The notes: generated by a model not told the origin, from the sequence alone. A stretch of DNA of 64,000 bases from Chitinibacter fontanus (GCF_013423785.1 NZ_CP058952.1:1054001-1118000); one strand, 5' to 3'; shown: positions 1-8,953, numbered from the stretch's first letter. Numbers and translations: made by a program.

Positions 1-1046
1 CACACCACGACGATGGCCAGCAAAGCGCCTTCGTAAAGCAGCATCATCGAGCCATCGAACTCATCCTGCACCGGCTTAGCCATGTCATAGGCTTGAGTAA
101 TTTGCAGCGTTGGATACTCGGCTTTGAGTTGTGCGAGTACTTTTTGAATTTGTGCCGCGACTTCAGTCTCGCTGGCGCCACGCGAGCGGGTAATCTCAAA
201 CCCAACCACCGGTTTACCATCGAGTTGGGCAATCGTCCGGCGCTCTGCAGTGGTGTCGGCAATGGTGGCAATCTGCTCCAAGCGGATGCGACGCCCATCA
301 CCCAATGCCAATTCGGTTTTGGCTAATTCAGCGGCCGTTTGCACGGTGGCAATAGTACGCAAGGCTTGCTCCGCCCCCGCCAAATCAGCACGGCCACCAG
401 AAGAGTCTTTTTGTGTGATCGCCAATTGGCGCGAAATATCGCTGCTAGTGACACCCAATGCACTCATGCGCTCAGGATCGAGCTCAATGCGCACCTCACG
501 CGTTACCCCACCAACACGCGATACTTGCCCAACACCAGACACCGCGCGCACCAAGCGCGTGATTTTGTTATCCACAAACCACGAGAGCTGTTCCTCATCG
601 AGCTGCGAGTCGGCGACGGTAAACACCAAAAACGGCACGCCAGAGAATTCGACTTTACCAATAATTGGGTCTTTCAAATCGGCGGGCAGATCACCGCGCA
701 CATTGGATACGGCATCACGCACGCTATCAACCGCGTCATTGATGGGTTTTTCCAGCTCAAACTCAACGGTCATGCTGACCACGCCATCGGTGATATTGCT
801 GTAAACGTGCTTCACACCTTGTAGCGCCGACACCGAGTTTTCAATTTTGCGGACGACTTCGGTTTCTAATTGGGCGGGCGCGGCACCATCGAGCACCGCC
901 GTCACCGTCACCATTGGTAATTCAATATCCGGAAAGTCCTGCACCTTCATCGCTTTGAACGACCACAGTCCGGCAATAGACAGCAACACAAACAACATAA
1001 TTGCCGGTATCGGGTTTTTAATCGACCACGCAGAAAAATTCATCAT
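1..1046 (-). CDS. RND efflux pump inner-membrane transporter, N-terminal part (cut by window edge)
   Basis: The reverse strand is open from the window edge to an ATGATG start at 1046/1043, giving about 348 residues of a normally ~1,030-residue protein. It begins MNFSAWSIKNP and continues into a hydrophobic first membrane helix (about residues 10-30) and a periplasmic porter region with the VTAVLDGAAP and GVPFLVFTV stretches typical of the HAE-1/AcrB-like family. It is last in the operon behind the channel, DUF4260 and adaptor genes. AAGGA lies 7 nt before the start. Proton-driven export of drugs or solvents is the family role; the substrate cannot be read from sequence. Confidence 0.9.
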   Translation of the reverse strand, partial: MMNFSAWSIKNPIPAIMLFVLLSIAGLWSFKAMKVQDFPDIELPMVTVTAVLDGAAPAQLETEVVRKIENSVSALQGVKHVYSNITDGVVSMTVEFELEKPINDAVDSVRDAVSNVRGDLPADLKDPIIGKVEFSGVPFLVFTVADSQLDEEQLSWFVDNKITRLVRAVSGVGQVSRVGGVTREVRIELDPERMSALGVTSSDISRQLAITQKDSSGGRADLAGAEQALRTIATVQTAAELAKTELALGDGRRIRLEQIATIADTTAERRTIAQLDGKPVVGFEITRSRGASETEVAAQIQKVLAQLKAEYPTLQITQAYDMAKPVQDEFDGSMMLLYEGALLAIVVV

Positions 1047-1071
1047 GCATCCTTGGCAAACATACCTTCAC

Positions 1072-1120
1072 GGGTATATCGACAACGCTATTGATTAACA
1101 ATAATTACAGGGCAATACCC
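1072..1120. repeat. 49-bp dyad GGGTAT-N37-ATACCC (12/12)
   Basis: GGGTAT at 1072 and ATACCC ending at 1120, both perfect. It lies in the gap between the adaptor and RND pump genes. Confidence 0.75.
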
Positions 1121-2257
1121 TTATTTAACGACCCGAACAGTATCGCCATCGGCCAGAAAACCTGCGCCGGATGCCACCACTTGGGCTGTTGCCGCGATAC
1201 CGCTCACTTCCATCAAGCCCTGCGCCTGCCGCCCCAATTGCACCCGTACCTGTTTAACTTTGCTGTTCCCTTGTGGCGTCGCAGCATCAATCACGAACAC
1301 ATTGGCAAAACCATCGCGCAGCAAAATCGCGCTACCCGGCAAGGTAAGCGCTTTGGCTTGCCCAACGGCGATCTGCCCTTTGGCAAACATCCCCGGTTTG
1401 GCCGCGCCCAGCGCGGTATCTTCATTTTTGACGTCGACATATACGATTAGATTGCGCGTTTTGGTATCAATCGTCGGGGCAATCTGGCGAACTTTACCGC
1501 TGAGCACCTTGCCACTGGCCACCGTTAACGTCGCATCCTGCCCGACCTTGATGTGCGCACTTTCACTGGCAGTCACTTCGGCTTGCCATTCCAACCGCCC
1601 CTTGCGTACCAGTTTGAATAACTCTTGCCCCGGCTGACTAACCGAGCCCAGCGTTGCACTGCGACCGGAAATCACCCCATCGTCAGGGGCAGCTATCCGA
1701 GTTTGATTGAGCCTTGCCTGTGCGCTAACCAATTGGGCTTTGGCTGAGGCTACCCGCGCTTGAGCGGTGCGCTCTTGCGTCATCGCCTGCGTAATTTGCT
1801 GTGCGCTCAACGAGCCACTGGTTCCCAATTGCCGCACGCGATTGGCATTTTCTTGCGCTTCGTTCAGGGCGGCTTCCGCCTCAGCGACCGCAGCTTTTAC
1901 CTGCGCAAGTTCAGCCTGAATCGTTTCATCGTTATAACGCGCTAGCACTTGGCCTTTTTTTACTACATCGCCAATTTGCGCATTAACTTCCACCAAGCGC
2001 AAACCGCCAATTTCGGTGCCAATTTGCGATTCCTGCCACGCCACCACATTGCCATTGGCAGATACGTTTTGCGCCCATTCCATCACCTTGGGCGTAATCA
2101 GCTTCACGCTCAGTACCGCTTTGGCCGGGCTGGCGGCGGCCGTTTTCTTATCCGCATTGGCAAGGGCATAGCCACCAATACCGATCACAGCCACAGCAGC
2201 CAGCACACTAATGACCATCCGACGTTGCGCAGGAAGACGTTCTAACAAACGATTCAT
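1121..2257 (-). CDS. RND efflux periplasmic adaptor (membrane fusion protein, HlyD/AcrA family)
   Basis: The 378-residue protein starts with a basic segment and one membrane helix (about residues 13-32), then a lipoyl-like half motif, a long alpha-helical hairpin rich in Ala, Gln and Glu (about 110-190), the second lipoyl half and a beta-barrel domain. This is the adaptor that links the inner-membrane RND pump to the outer-membrane channel. The pump gene follows after about 75 nt and the channel gene lies upstream, so the tripartite system is encoded together. No lipobox is visible, so it is probably anchored by the N-terminal helix. Confidence 0.92.
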   Translation of the reverse strand: MNRLLERLPAQRRMVISVLAAVAVIGIGGYALANADKKTAAASPAKAVLSVKLITPKVMEWAQNVSANGNVVAWQESQIGTEIGGLRLVEVNAQIGDVVKKGQVLARYNDETIQAELAQVKAAVAEAEAALNEAQENANRVRQLGTSGSLSAQQITQAMTQERTAQARVASAKAQLVSAQARLNQTRIAAPDDGVISGRSATLGSVSQPGQELFKLVRKGRLEWQAEVTASESAHIKVGQDATLTVASGKVLSGKVRQIAPTIDTKTRNLIVYVDVKNEDTALGAAKPGMFAKGQIAVGQAKALTLPGSAILLRDGFANVFVIDAATPQGNSKVKQVRVQLGRQAQGLMEVSGIAATAQVVASGAGFLADGDTVRVVK

Positions 2258-2267
2258 TACCCTACTC

Positions 2268-2316
2268 CAGTATCTTTACCAACCAATTATTAGCATTGCC
2301 ATTCATGGCAATACCC
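2268..2316. repeat. 49-bp dyad CAGTAT-N37-ATACCC (10/12)
   Basis: The right end is perfect; the left end keeps GTAT. It fills the gap between the DUF4260 and adaptor genes, just as the previous copy fills the next gap of the operon. Confidence 0.6.
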
Positions 2317-2318
2317 AT

Positions 2319-2720
2319 TTAATCTAACTGCGCTTTACGGCGCCCAATGTGCCCTAGGTGAGTAAAGTGAAAGCCCGCCGCGTATTTCAGGCCATAGCCA
2401 AGCGCGCGATCAAAACCCAAATGTGCGCACCAAATCAGCCCCAAACTCAGCCAATACGGTTGCACCACAAAATGCCCATAGGCACACACCAACAAAGCGC
2501 CTACATACGAGTGGCTCAGGTTGTAGCAAACCGCCCCGCACTGGCGATTAAGCCAATAGCCCAGCAAAGCCAAATCAGGAACAAAAAACCAGCCTGCAAA
2601 TTGCCACCAGTCACCCCGCATAGCGCTATACAGCGCTAGCGCCGCAAGTAAAATGCACAAACCTTCCAAGCGTAAAATCAGCCGCACTCCACCTTGCGCC
2701 GATCCGGCGGTATTTGCCAT
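2319..2720 (-). CDS. DUF4260 family integral membrane protein
   Basis: The 133-residue hydrophobic protein has about four membrane segments. The family pattern is clear: RLEG near the N-terminus, FFVPDLALLGY, YNLSHS, and near the end HLGFDRALGYGLKY. The ATG start overlaps the stop of the upstream channel gene in the arrangement TGATG, which suggests translational coupling (a GTG three bases earlier is possible). DUF4260 proteins have no established function. Its placement between the channel and adaptor genes of an RND operon is unusual, and a role in the pump is only inferred from that. Confidence 0.85.
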   Translation of the reverse strand: MANTAGSAQGGVRLILRLEGLCILLAALALYSAMRGDWWQFAGWFFVPDLALLGYWLNRQCGAVCYNLSHSYVGALLVCAYGHFVVQPYWLSLGLIWCAHLGFDRALGYGLKYAAGFHFTHLGHIGRRKAQLD

Positions 2721-4147
2721 CACGGCACCGATATCTTCGCGGGCTCATCCAAGCCCCACTCGCCGCCGACGGCTTTATACAGTGCAATCCAGTTCGCCAA
2801 CTGCTCGCGCTGCAAACTGATCAGGCGGGTTTGGGCGGTGAGTAAAAAACGGCGTGAGACTTCTAAATCCAGCAAACTGGCGGCACCGGCCTTCCACATG
2901 GCTTCGCCCGAATCGAGTTGCTTTTGATAGCCAGCCACCGCACGCTGCGTCGCGGCAACACGTTGAGCGGAGCCATTTAGCCGCACCATGTTTTCTTCCA
3001 CTTCGCGCACGGCCATGCGCACGCGCTGCTGATAGGCCGCCAATGCCTGATCGTAACGGGCGTGTGCCGCCTCTTGATCGGCCTTCAATCGACCAGCATT
3101 AAAGATAGGGAGCTTGATGGTGGGGCCAAACGACCAGCTCTGCCCATTCAGGGTTAGGCCATTGCTGCGCTGCTCACCGATGTTAATCGCGCCAAACAGG
3201 CTTACCGAAGGTAGCCGCGCCACTTCTGCCACGCCAACATCGGCAGCCGCCATTTTGACTAGCTCGGCAGCACTGCGCACATCAGGTCGCTGCGTGATGA
3301 CTTCGGCAGGCAAACTGGCCACAGTAAAACCAACCGGCTGCGGCATACGACGCGCGGCCGGCTCGACGGCCTCAAGCTGCAAACGTACTTCGTTTTCATC
3401 CAAGCCAGTCAGGGCCACCAGCGCTTTAATCGCTACGGCCTGCCCTTCCTGCATTTCCACCAACTGTGCCTGTGCATCGGCACTACTGGCATCAAGTAAA
3501 GCTACATCAACGGGACTGGCCAGCCCGACGCGCTGCTTGTCCTGCGTGAGTGCCAAGCTACGATCACGTGAAGCCAAATCCTGCTCCACGATTGCGCCCA
3601 TGGTTTGATAAGCACGGTAGGTCACATAGGCATTGGCCACTTCGGCGGCCATGCTGGTGCGCGCATCATGCCACTCGCTTTCGCGTGCGGCCAGATTGGC
3701 GAGCAATCCTTGCTCGGCAGCGCGCACCCCGCCCCATAAATCAATTTCCCAACTGGCGTCGAGTCCAACCGAGCCGGCGTTGGTGATGGCCCCCGGCTGC
3801 ATTAATTCATTTTTACTACGAGTGCCTGCAGCAGTTCCCGTCAGGGTCGGCCATAAATATGCTTTGGCAGAATAAGCTTTGGCACGCGCCTCACTGATAC
3901 GTGCCGTGGCCAGTTGCAAAGTGGGATTATCTTGCTGCGCGGCTGCTTGCAGCTGGCTTAACACGGGGTCATTCCAAGCCTGCCACCATTGAGTTTGCTC
4001 AGCCAGCCGCTCAGCCAATGGAGGGCTGGCTTGCCATTCCAGTGCTTTTGGGTCGAGTTGTGCTGAAGTTGGGGCCGGTAAATTGACGGCACAAGCGCTA
4101 AGCAGGCCCGCCAAAATACTCACAGAAAGCATTAAACGAAGTTGCAT
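2720..4147 (-). CDS. NodT/OprM-type outer-membrane efflux lipoprotein
   Basis: This 475-residue protein has a signal peptide ending in a lipobox (LLSAC, Cys about residue 19), so it should be a lipidated outer-membrane protein. Two TolC-type repeats follow, with long coiled-coil helices (about 60-240 and 270-450) and the NodT-family feature WEIDLWGGVRAAEQG. It is the exit duct of the tripartite pump and the first gene of the leftward operon, divergent from the TetR gene. Its stop overlaps the start of the DUF4260 gene. Confidence 0.92.
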   Translation of the reverse strand: MQLRLMLSVSILAGLLSACAVNLPAPTSAQLDPKALEWQASPPLAERLAEQTQWWQAWNDPVLSQLQAAAQQDNPTLQLATARISEARAKAYSAKAYLWPTLTGTAAGTRSKNELMQPGAITNAGSVGLDASWEIDLWGGVRAAEQGLLANLAARESEWHDARTSMAAEVANAYVTYRAYQTMGAIVEQDLASRDRSLALTQDKQRVGLASPVDVALLDASSADAQAQLVEMQEGQAVAIKALVALTGLDENEVRLQLEAVEPAARRMPQPVGFTVASLPAEVITQRPDVRSAAELVKMAAADVGVAEVARLPSVSLFGAINIGEQRSNGLTLNGQSWSFGPTIKLPIFNAGRLKADQEAAHARYDQALAAYQQRVRMAVREVEENMVRLNGSAQRVAATQRAVAGYQKQLDSGEAMWKAGAASLLDLEVSRRFLLTAQTRLISLQREQLANWIALYKAVGGEWGLDEPAKISVP

Positions 4148-4249
4148 GGAACTGCGTTCCTATCGGGATAACACACGATATAAAGCCACCACAGCAAATA
4201 AGATGCGCAGCGGCACTGAATTTGGATTTGCTAACAAACATGCTAAACT

Positions 4250-4266
4250 GACTGAACGGTTCGGTC
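4250..4266. promoter_or_regulatory. Candidate TetR operator between efflux operon and regulator
   Basis: GACTGAACGGTTCGGTC is a 17-bp dyad with one mismatched pair around a single central base. It lies in the 153-bp divergent gap, 34 nt before the regulator ATG and 103 nt before the channel start. TetR repressors usually bind such dyads and control both flanking units. Binding by the neighbouring regulator is inferred. Confidence 0.6.
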
Positions 4267-4300
4267 AATATGCAAATTAAATCATTTTTTGGAACGCGCG

Positions 4301-4921
4301 ATGACAATTGCCAAGCTCAATAACAAGCACAGCGAAACCAAACGCGAACAAATCTTAGCGGGAGCTCGCGCCATCTTTATGGAGCACGGCTATGCCGCTG
4401 CCAGCATGGAAAAAATCGCCAAAACGGCGGGGGTTTCCAAAGGCACGCTGTACAATTATTTTGAAAACAAAGAAACGCTGTTTATCGCCCTGATTCAAGG
4501 CGAGTGCTGCAAAGCGGAAGCTCACTCTGCGCCACCGACCGAATTTAGTGACGCCCCGCCCGAGCCAATCTTAACCATGATTGGACAACAATGGCTGATG
4601 GGGCTTATCGATCCTGCCCAACAGGCTTTTTTTCGCGTGGTGTTGGCTGAAGCCCTGCAGTTCCCCGAGCTAGGCCAAGCCGTCGAAGCCAGCGGCCCCG
4701 CCCAAGCAATGCAGCACTTGGGGCGCTATCTGGAGCACCTGAAGCAGCGTGGCATCTTAGATATTGCAGATAGCACGCTGGCAGCAGAGCAATTTTTTGC
4801 GCTGTGCGATGCAGGCATTGTGCGCAAAATGCAGCTTTCAGTTGCAGAGCCCACTGCCGAAGCCATTACCCGTCACACTCAACATGCAGTGCAGCTATTT
4901 TTACGGGGCTATCGAACCTAA
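4301..4921 (+). CDS. TetR/AcrR family transcriptional regulator
   Basis: The 206-residue protein has an N-terminal TetR helix-turn-helix (about residues 20-60, with the pattern KIAKTAGVSKGTLYNYF) and a C-terminal ligand-binding domain of the AefR type. The ATG at 4301 is preceded by GGAA at good spacing; a TTG at 4289 would add four residues. It diverges from the efflux operon and has a dyad operator in the shared promoter gap, so it probably represses both itself and the pump until an inducer binds. Confidence 0.9.
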   Translation: MTIAKLNNKHSETKREQILAGARAIFMEHGYAAASMEKIAKTAGVSKGTLYNYFENKETLFIALIQGECCKAEAHSAPPTEFSDAPPEPILTMIGQQWLMGLIDPAQQAFFRVVLAEALQFPELGQAVEASGPAQAMQHLGRYLEHLKQRGILDIADSTLAAEQFFALCDAGIVRKMQLSVAEPTAEAITRHTQHAVQLFLRGYRT

Positions 4922-4928
4922 GAATGAG

Positions 4929-4977
4929 GGGTATAGCCCTAAAAGATAGCTGGACATAAACCTAGATAACTATACCC
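4929..4977. repeat. 49-bp dyad GGGTAT-N37-ATACCC (12/12)
   Basis: Perfect ends, extended to GGGTATAG/CTATACCC. It begins 8 nt after the TetR gene stop and lies before the convergent DUF3862 gene. Confidence 0.75.
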
Positions 4978-4990
4978 AATAAGAATCGGC

Positions 4991-5278
4991 TTACTGCTGC
5001 ACCAATTGACGCGTTAGCAAGGCATCATTCACAAAGGTGGCCTCAATCTTCACCTTGCCCGACTCCCACACTGCCGACTCGCCGCTCACACCAAGCAAAC
5101 TGGAGGAATGGCTCGTGCTCGGCTCCCCCAGTAGCGCCACCACCTCTGCGCGTGACATCCCAGTGCTGATTTTTTGATAGTTTTCTGCCGTTACTTTGCT
5201 ACAGGCAACTAGGCAAAAAGTCAGCACGGCACTCATCAGCAAGCGGGCGATCCCGCGAATGGGCATAGAGAAAAACAT
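4991..5278 (-). CDS. Small outer-membrane-type lipoprotein, DUF3862/SmpA-like
   Basis: This 95-residue protein has a signal peptide and a lipobox (CLVAC, Cys about residue 26). The mature part carries the pattern SKVTAENYQKISTGMSRAEV followed by LLGEP, shared by DUF3862 and related to the SmpA/OmlA fold. The ATG at 5278 has GGATG ahead of it; Met5 is an alternative start. It stands alone between the TetR gene (convergent) and tRNA-Pro. Its function is not established. Confidence 0.8.
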   Translation of the reverse strand: MFFSMPIRGIARLLMSAVLTFCLVACSKVTAENYQKISTGMSRAEVVALLGEPSTSHSSSLLGVSGESAVWESGKVKIEATFVNDALLTRQLVQQ

Positions 5279-5435
5279 TTTTCATCCACGAAGGTCAGTA
5301 TGACAGCGATTCTACGCACATTAGTGGCATTCACAATGAAGCAAACAACAGCCGCGCCAGCTTAGAAGCGCCAAATTTAAATTCAATAACAATCAAATAT
5401 TTAGCCAAAAAACCTGTTTTTTTGACCGACAAGTG

Positions 5436-5464
5436 TTGACGTAATTAGACCTGATCGGTATAGT
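5436..5464 (+). promoter_or_regulatory. Sigma-70 promoter of tRNA-Pro
   Basis: TTGACG at 5436-5441 and TATAGT at 5459-5464 are separated by exactly 17 bp. Transcription would start near 5471, a few nucleotides before the mature tRNA 5' end. Confidence 0.75.
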
Positions 5465-5478
5465 TCGCAACCTCTAGT

Positions 5479-5555
5479 CGGGGCGTAGCGCAGCCCGGTA
5501 GCGCACCTGGTTTGGGACCAGGTGGTCGTGAGTTCGAATCCCACCGCCCCGACCA
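5479..5555 (+). tRNA. tRNA-Pro (anticodon TGG)
   Basis: The 77-nt cloverleaf is complete. Acceptor arms CGGGGCG and CGCCCCG pair fully, the anticodon stem CCTGG/CCAGG encloses the loop TTTGGGA, the T-loop is TTCGAAT, and the 3' CCA is encoded. The TGG anticodon reads CCA and, by wobble, other proline codons. Confidence 0.97.
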
Positions 5556-5687
5556 GAATCTTCTTGCATCACTTCTGTACCATCTCTCGTAACACCCCCC
5601 CCAAAAAAATCAGTCACACCTCAGCAAACCATAGAGCATTGCCGTTTTTGCAGCTATTATCGGTGTTTATTGCTTTTAATCTGGCTT

Positions 5688-6728
5688 ATGCGCTATTTCC
5701 TGCTTTCAATCTTATTGTGCGGATTCAACTGGGCTCAGGCAGCACCTGGCAACCTGAACAGTCCTTACCAACTGAATGCCGAACAATTGGGTTTGGTTAT
5801 CAATAAAAATGACCCTCTTTCGCTGGAAATTGGCGAGTATTACGCCAAACAGCACCAGCTCAAACCCGAGCAAATTCTTAGCGTCACATTACCGACGGAT
5901 CGCGTTTGGATTACCGAAGGCGAGCTGGAACAGCTCAATGCTCAGATTAACGCCTATTTCGGCGATAACACCCAAGCACTAGCGCTTGCATGGGCCAAAC
6001 CATATCGGGTCAATTGTCTTGGCATCACTTACGGCGTCACGATGGGTTATGTTGAGGGCGTCTGCGCCAATCTGGGCAAGCCTACGCCGGAATCGGCCTA
6101 CTTTAACCACCCCAGCACCCAGCCCTACACCGATTTGAAAATTCGCCCGAGCATGCTGCTGGCGGCCAAAGACTTCAGCAGTGCCAAAAAGCTCATTGAT
6201 ACAGGCCTGCAAGCATGGGGCAACCAACCCAAAGGCACCGCTTACTACCTCACCACCAAAGATCAAGCCCGTAGCTCACGCGCGCCCTTGTTTCCGCCCA
6301 GCCAGACCTTAAGCAAACCGGCACTTAAAATTGAGAACCTCAACGCCGAAACCCTACGTGACCGCAAAGATGTCATTTTTTACCAGACCGGATTGGCACG
6401 CGTGGATGGTTTGGAAACGTTAAAATTTTTACCCGGCGCCTTGGCCGATCACCTCACCTCATTTGGTGGCCAGCTTACCGATAGCAGCCAGATGAGTAGC
6501 CTACGCTGGCTGGAGGCTGGCGCCAGCGCGAGCTATGGCACGGTTAGCGAGCCCTACAGCTACCCGCAGAAATTTCCGCACCCGCAAGTGCTGCTGTTTC
6601 ACTACATCAACGGCGCTAGTGCAGTTGAGGCCTACTGGAAAAGTGTGGCATGGCCCGCGCAAGGGGTTTTTATTGGCGACCCGCTCGCGGCACCTTATCG
6701 CAACCTAAGCCCGTTCAAAACCAAGTAG
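5688..6728 (+). CDS. TIGR03790 family exported protein
   Basis: The ATG at 5688 starts a clear signal peptide ending near Ala-Gln-Ala (about residues 1-19), so I prefer it to the TTG at 5670. The 346-residue protein shows family patterns: an early YYAKQH segment, SWxxAGAsaSYGTVSEP-like residues near 270 (here WLEAGASASYGTVSEP), YPQKFPHP, and EAYWKS followed by GDPLAAPY at the C-terminus. TIGR03790 proteins occur scattered in proteobacteria and are uncharacterised. It sits alone between tRNA-Pro and sbcB. Confidence 0.82.
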   Translation: MRYFLLSILLCGFNWAQAAPGNLNSPYQLNAEQLGLVINKNDPLSLEIGEYYAKQHQLKPEQILSVTLPTDRVWITEGELEQLNAQINAYFGDNTQALALAWAKPYRVNCLGITYGVTMGYVEGVCANLGKPTPESAYFNHPSTQPYTDLKIRPSMLLAAKDFSSAKKLIDTGLQAWGNQPKGTAYYLTTKDQARSSRAPLFPPSQTLSKPALKIENLNAETLRDRKDVIFYQTGLARVDGLETLKFLPGALADHLTSFGGQLTDSSQMSSLRWLEAGASASYGTVSEPYSYPQKFPHPQVLLFHYINGASAVEAYWKSVAWPAQGVFIGDPLAAPYRNLSPFKTK

Positions 6729-6775
6729 GTATATGCTCATAAGCAACATCAAATGAGGCTAACAGAGCCATACCC
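6727..6775. repeat. 49-bp dyad AGGTAT-N37-ATACCC (11/12)
   Basis: It begins within the stop codon of the TIGR03790 gene and runs into the gap before sbcB. Confidence 0.7.
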
Positions 6776-6884
6776 TCCAAGGCCATTGGCTCACCCATCA
6801 CAAACTGGCGCACAACGCATTTTTACTTGCCCGTTGCCGCTCAGCACAGTATAAAAACGCACCTTTACAAAGATCGAACCGGCA

Positions 6885-8321
6885 ATGAGCATAACTTTTC
6901 TCTGGCACGACTACGAAACTTTTGGCGTAAACCCCAAGCTAGATCGCCCGGCGCAATTTGCCGGGATTCGCACCGATGCCGATCTCAATGAAATCGGGCA
7001 GCCAATTAATTTACACTGCCAACCTGCCAATGATTATCTGCCAGCGCCCGAGGCATGCCTACTCACTGGAATTACTCCGCAATTTTGTTTGGCCAACGGG
7101 ATTCCAGAATATCAATTTGCCGCCGCCATCGAACGCGAACTAGCCACACCCGAAACAATAGGCGTGGGTTACAACACCATCCGTTTTGACGATGAAGTGA
7201 CTCGCTTTATGTTTTGGCGCAATCTGATCGATCCTTATGCACGCGAATGGCAAAACGGCTGCGGCCGCTGGGATTTGCTCGATGTTGTACGCACCCTGTA
7301 TGCACTCAGACCGGAAGGGATTGAATGGCCCAAACATGACGATGGGCGTATCAGCTTTAAATTGGAGCACCTGACCGCAGCCAATGGCTTGGCGCATGAG
7401 GCCGCCCACGACGCATTATCGGATGTCAGAGCAACCGTTGCGCTGGCGCGATTAATTCGCGCCAAACAACCAAAATTATTCGACTTTTGCTTGGCCTTGC
7501 GTAAAAAAGACCGGGTCTTTGACGAAATGAACATCGCGCAACCCCGCCCCTTGGTGCATATTTCCGGCATGTATGGCGTAGAGCGCGGAAACCTAGCGCT
7601 GGTTTGGCCACTGGGTATGCACCCCACCAATAAAAATGAAATTATTGTCTGGGATTTGGCCTACGATCCGCAGGAGCTGTTTGGCCTGACTCCCGCCGAA
7701 ATTCGCCACCGGATGTTTAGCAAACAAAGCGAATTGGGTGATACGCCGCGGCTACCAATCAAAACCATACACGCGAACAAATCCCCGATCGTGGTGGGCA
7801 ACTTAAAAGTGCTGCGCAGTGAAGACATCGCACGCTGGCACATTGATATGAACCAGATCCAGCAGCATGCAGCCCTACTTACCCAAGCCCCCAGTATTGC
7901 GTGGCATGAAGTGTTTGCTCGTGAACGTGACCACAACGACGAGAAACCTGATGTCGATGGCAACCTATATGGCGGCTTTGTCTCCAACACTGATCGACGC
8001 ACCCTCACCCGCCTGCGCAGCCTGAATGGCGCGCAGCTGGCTACCGAAATAGTGCACTTTGAAGACCGCCAGCTGGAAGAATTATTTTTCCGCTACCGAG
8101 CCCGCAACTTCCCAGAAACACTCACAGCCGAGGAAGATACTCGCTGGGAGCAGTGGCGGAATGCACGACTATTTGAAGGCGCAGCCAACGCACTCACTTT
8201 AGAAAGTTATAGCGAGGAAATTGATCGTTTAGCCGAAACGCTTGCCGATGGGGATGCGCGCGGCGAGGAAATTTTAGCGGCGCTCTACGATTATGCCGAG
8301 CAAATAGCGCCAGAATTTTGA
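6885..8321 (+). CDS. sbcB: Exodeoxyribonuclease I
   Basis: The 478-residue protein matches ExoI in length and order: a DEDDh exonuclease domain beginning with the acidic motif in FLWHDYETFG (residues 4-13), GYNTIRFDDEVTR (about 100), and the AAHDALSDVRATVALA segment near residue 180, followed by the SH3-like and helical C-terminal domains. It degrades single-stranded DNA 3' to 5' in mismatch repair and recombination. The gene is monocistronic with short gaps either side. Confidence 0.95.
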   Translation: MSITFLWHDYETFGVNPKLDRPAQFAGIRTDADLNEIGQPINLHCQPANDYLPAPEACLLTGITPQFCLANGIPEYQFAAAIERELATPETIGVGYNTIRFDDEVTRFMFWRNLIDPYAREWQNGCGRWDLLDVVRTLYALRPEGIEWPKHDDGRISFKLEHLTAANGLAHEAAHDALSDVRATVALARLIRAKQPKLFDFCLALRKKDRVFDEMNIAQPRPLVHISGMYGVERGNLALVWPLGMHPTNKNEIIVWDLAYDPQELFGLTPAEIRHRMFSKQSELGDTPRLPIKTIHANKSPIVVGNLKVLRSEDIARWHIDMNQIQQHAALLTQAPSIAWHEVFARERDHNDEKPDVDGNLYGGFVSNTDRRTLTRLRSLNGAQLATEIVHFEDRQLEELFFRYRARNFPETLTAEEDTRWEQWRNARLFEGAANALTLESYSEEIDRLAETLADGDARGEEILAALYDYAEQIAPEF

Positions 8322-8350
8322 ACTCTAAGCAATACTCAGCAATCCAACAC

Positions 8351-8527
8351 TTAACGATCCAGGCGTGGCAACTGGCCACGCTTGGATGAATACAAATAAA
8401 TACTGAAATCCACACCGCTGCGATCAAAGCGCGCATCTTGCGGCAAATCGCTGCGCCGCTCCTGCCACCATGACTTGAGCACCAATACCACAAACACCAC
8501 TAGCAAACCCAATCCTACCCAATCCAT
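8351..8527 (-). CDS. Small single-pass membrane protein, unknown function
   Basis: A 58-codon gene on the reverse strand starts at ATG 8527 behind a strong GGGGAGGG ribosome-binding site. Residues 2-20 form one hydrophobic membrane helix (VGLGLLVVFVVLVL), followed by a charged soluble tail ending GQLPRLDR. It is convergent with sbcB, with a 29-bp gap. I do not recognise a family. Good codon structure and the strong binding site argue that it is real. Confidence 0.6.
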   Translation of the reverse strand: MDWVGLGLLVVFVVLVLKSWWQERRSDLPQDARFDRSGVDFSIYLYSSKRGQLPRLDR

Positions 8528-8635
8528 CGCATACCCTCCCCATTTCGAAGTAAGCTTAGATTAAGAATCCAAAGAATAAAGTATTTATACGGTTAATTTT
8601 TTATTAAAAGTCGCCAATCGGCGATCCACAGGGTC

Positions 8636-8684
8636 AAGTATTGCTCTCTGCATCTTTGAGAAAAAGGCATTCCAGCCTATACCT
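8636..8684. repeat. 49-bp dyad AAGTAT-N37-ATACCT (9/12)
   Basis: This is the weakest copy accepted. It lies in the gap between the small membrane protein gene and the sugar operon promoter. Confidence 0.45.
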
Positions 8685-8831
8685 ACCCAAACCAATCCCC
8701 AGAGCCTCCCAGCAGCACGAAGCAGTAACCCCACCCCGATCAAGGTTGTGCCACCGTTTACTGTACCCGAACAGAGCCAAATCGTAAGTTAATCAGCTAT
8801 TTACTAAGGGTTTTTATATAGATCAATTGAC

Positions 8832-8860
8832 TTGATTTATTAATCCGACAGGCATAATCT
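8832..8860 (+). promoter_or_regulatory. Promoter of the sugar ABC transporter operon
   Basis: TTGATT (8832-8837) and TAATCT (8855-8860) have a 17-bp spacer. The -35 box lies inside the first copy of the 13-bp sequence TTGATTTATTAAT (8832-8844), whose second copy is at 8875-8887. Confidence 0.6.
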
Positions 8861-8864
8861 TTTC

Positions 8865-8890
8865 ATAAATCAAATTGATTTATTAATAAA
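8865..8890 (+). promoter_or_regulatory. Palindromic operator at the start of the sugar operon
   Basis: ATAAATCAAATTGATTTAT (8865-8883) is a perfect dyad with 9-bp arms around one central base, at the expected transcription start. TTTATTAATAAA (8879-8890) is a second, overlapping perfect palindrome. The likely ligand is the ROK regulator encoded in the operon; this is inferred from position. Confidence 0.6.
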
Positions 8891-8953
8891 AGCATACGCA
8901 ATTTGATTGCAGTACCCACTACCTACACAGGAACACACATTAGGAGAAGTATC

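Noticed and set aside
339-824. Long open frames on the forward strand opposite the RND pump gene
   Set aside because: They are shadows of the reverse-strand gene, whose protein matches a known family across the same bases.
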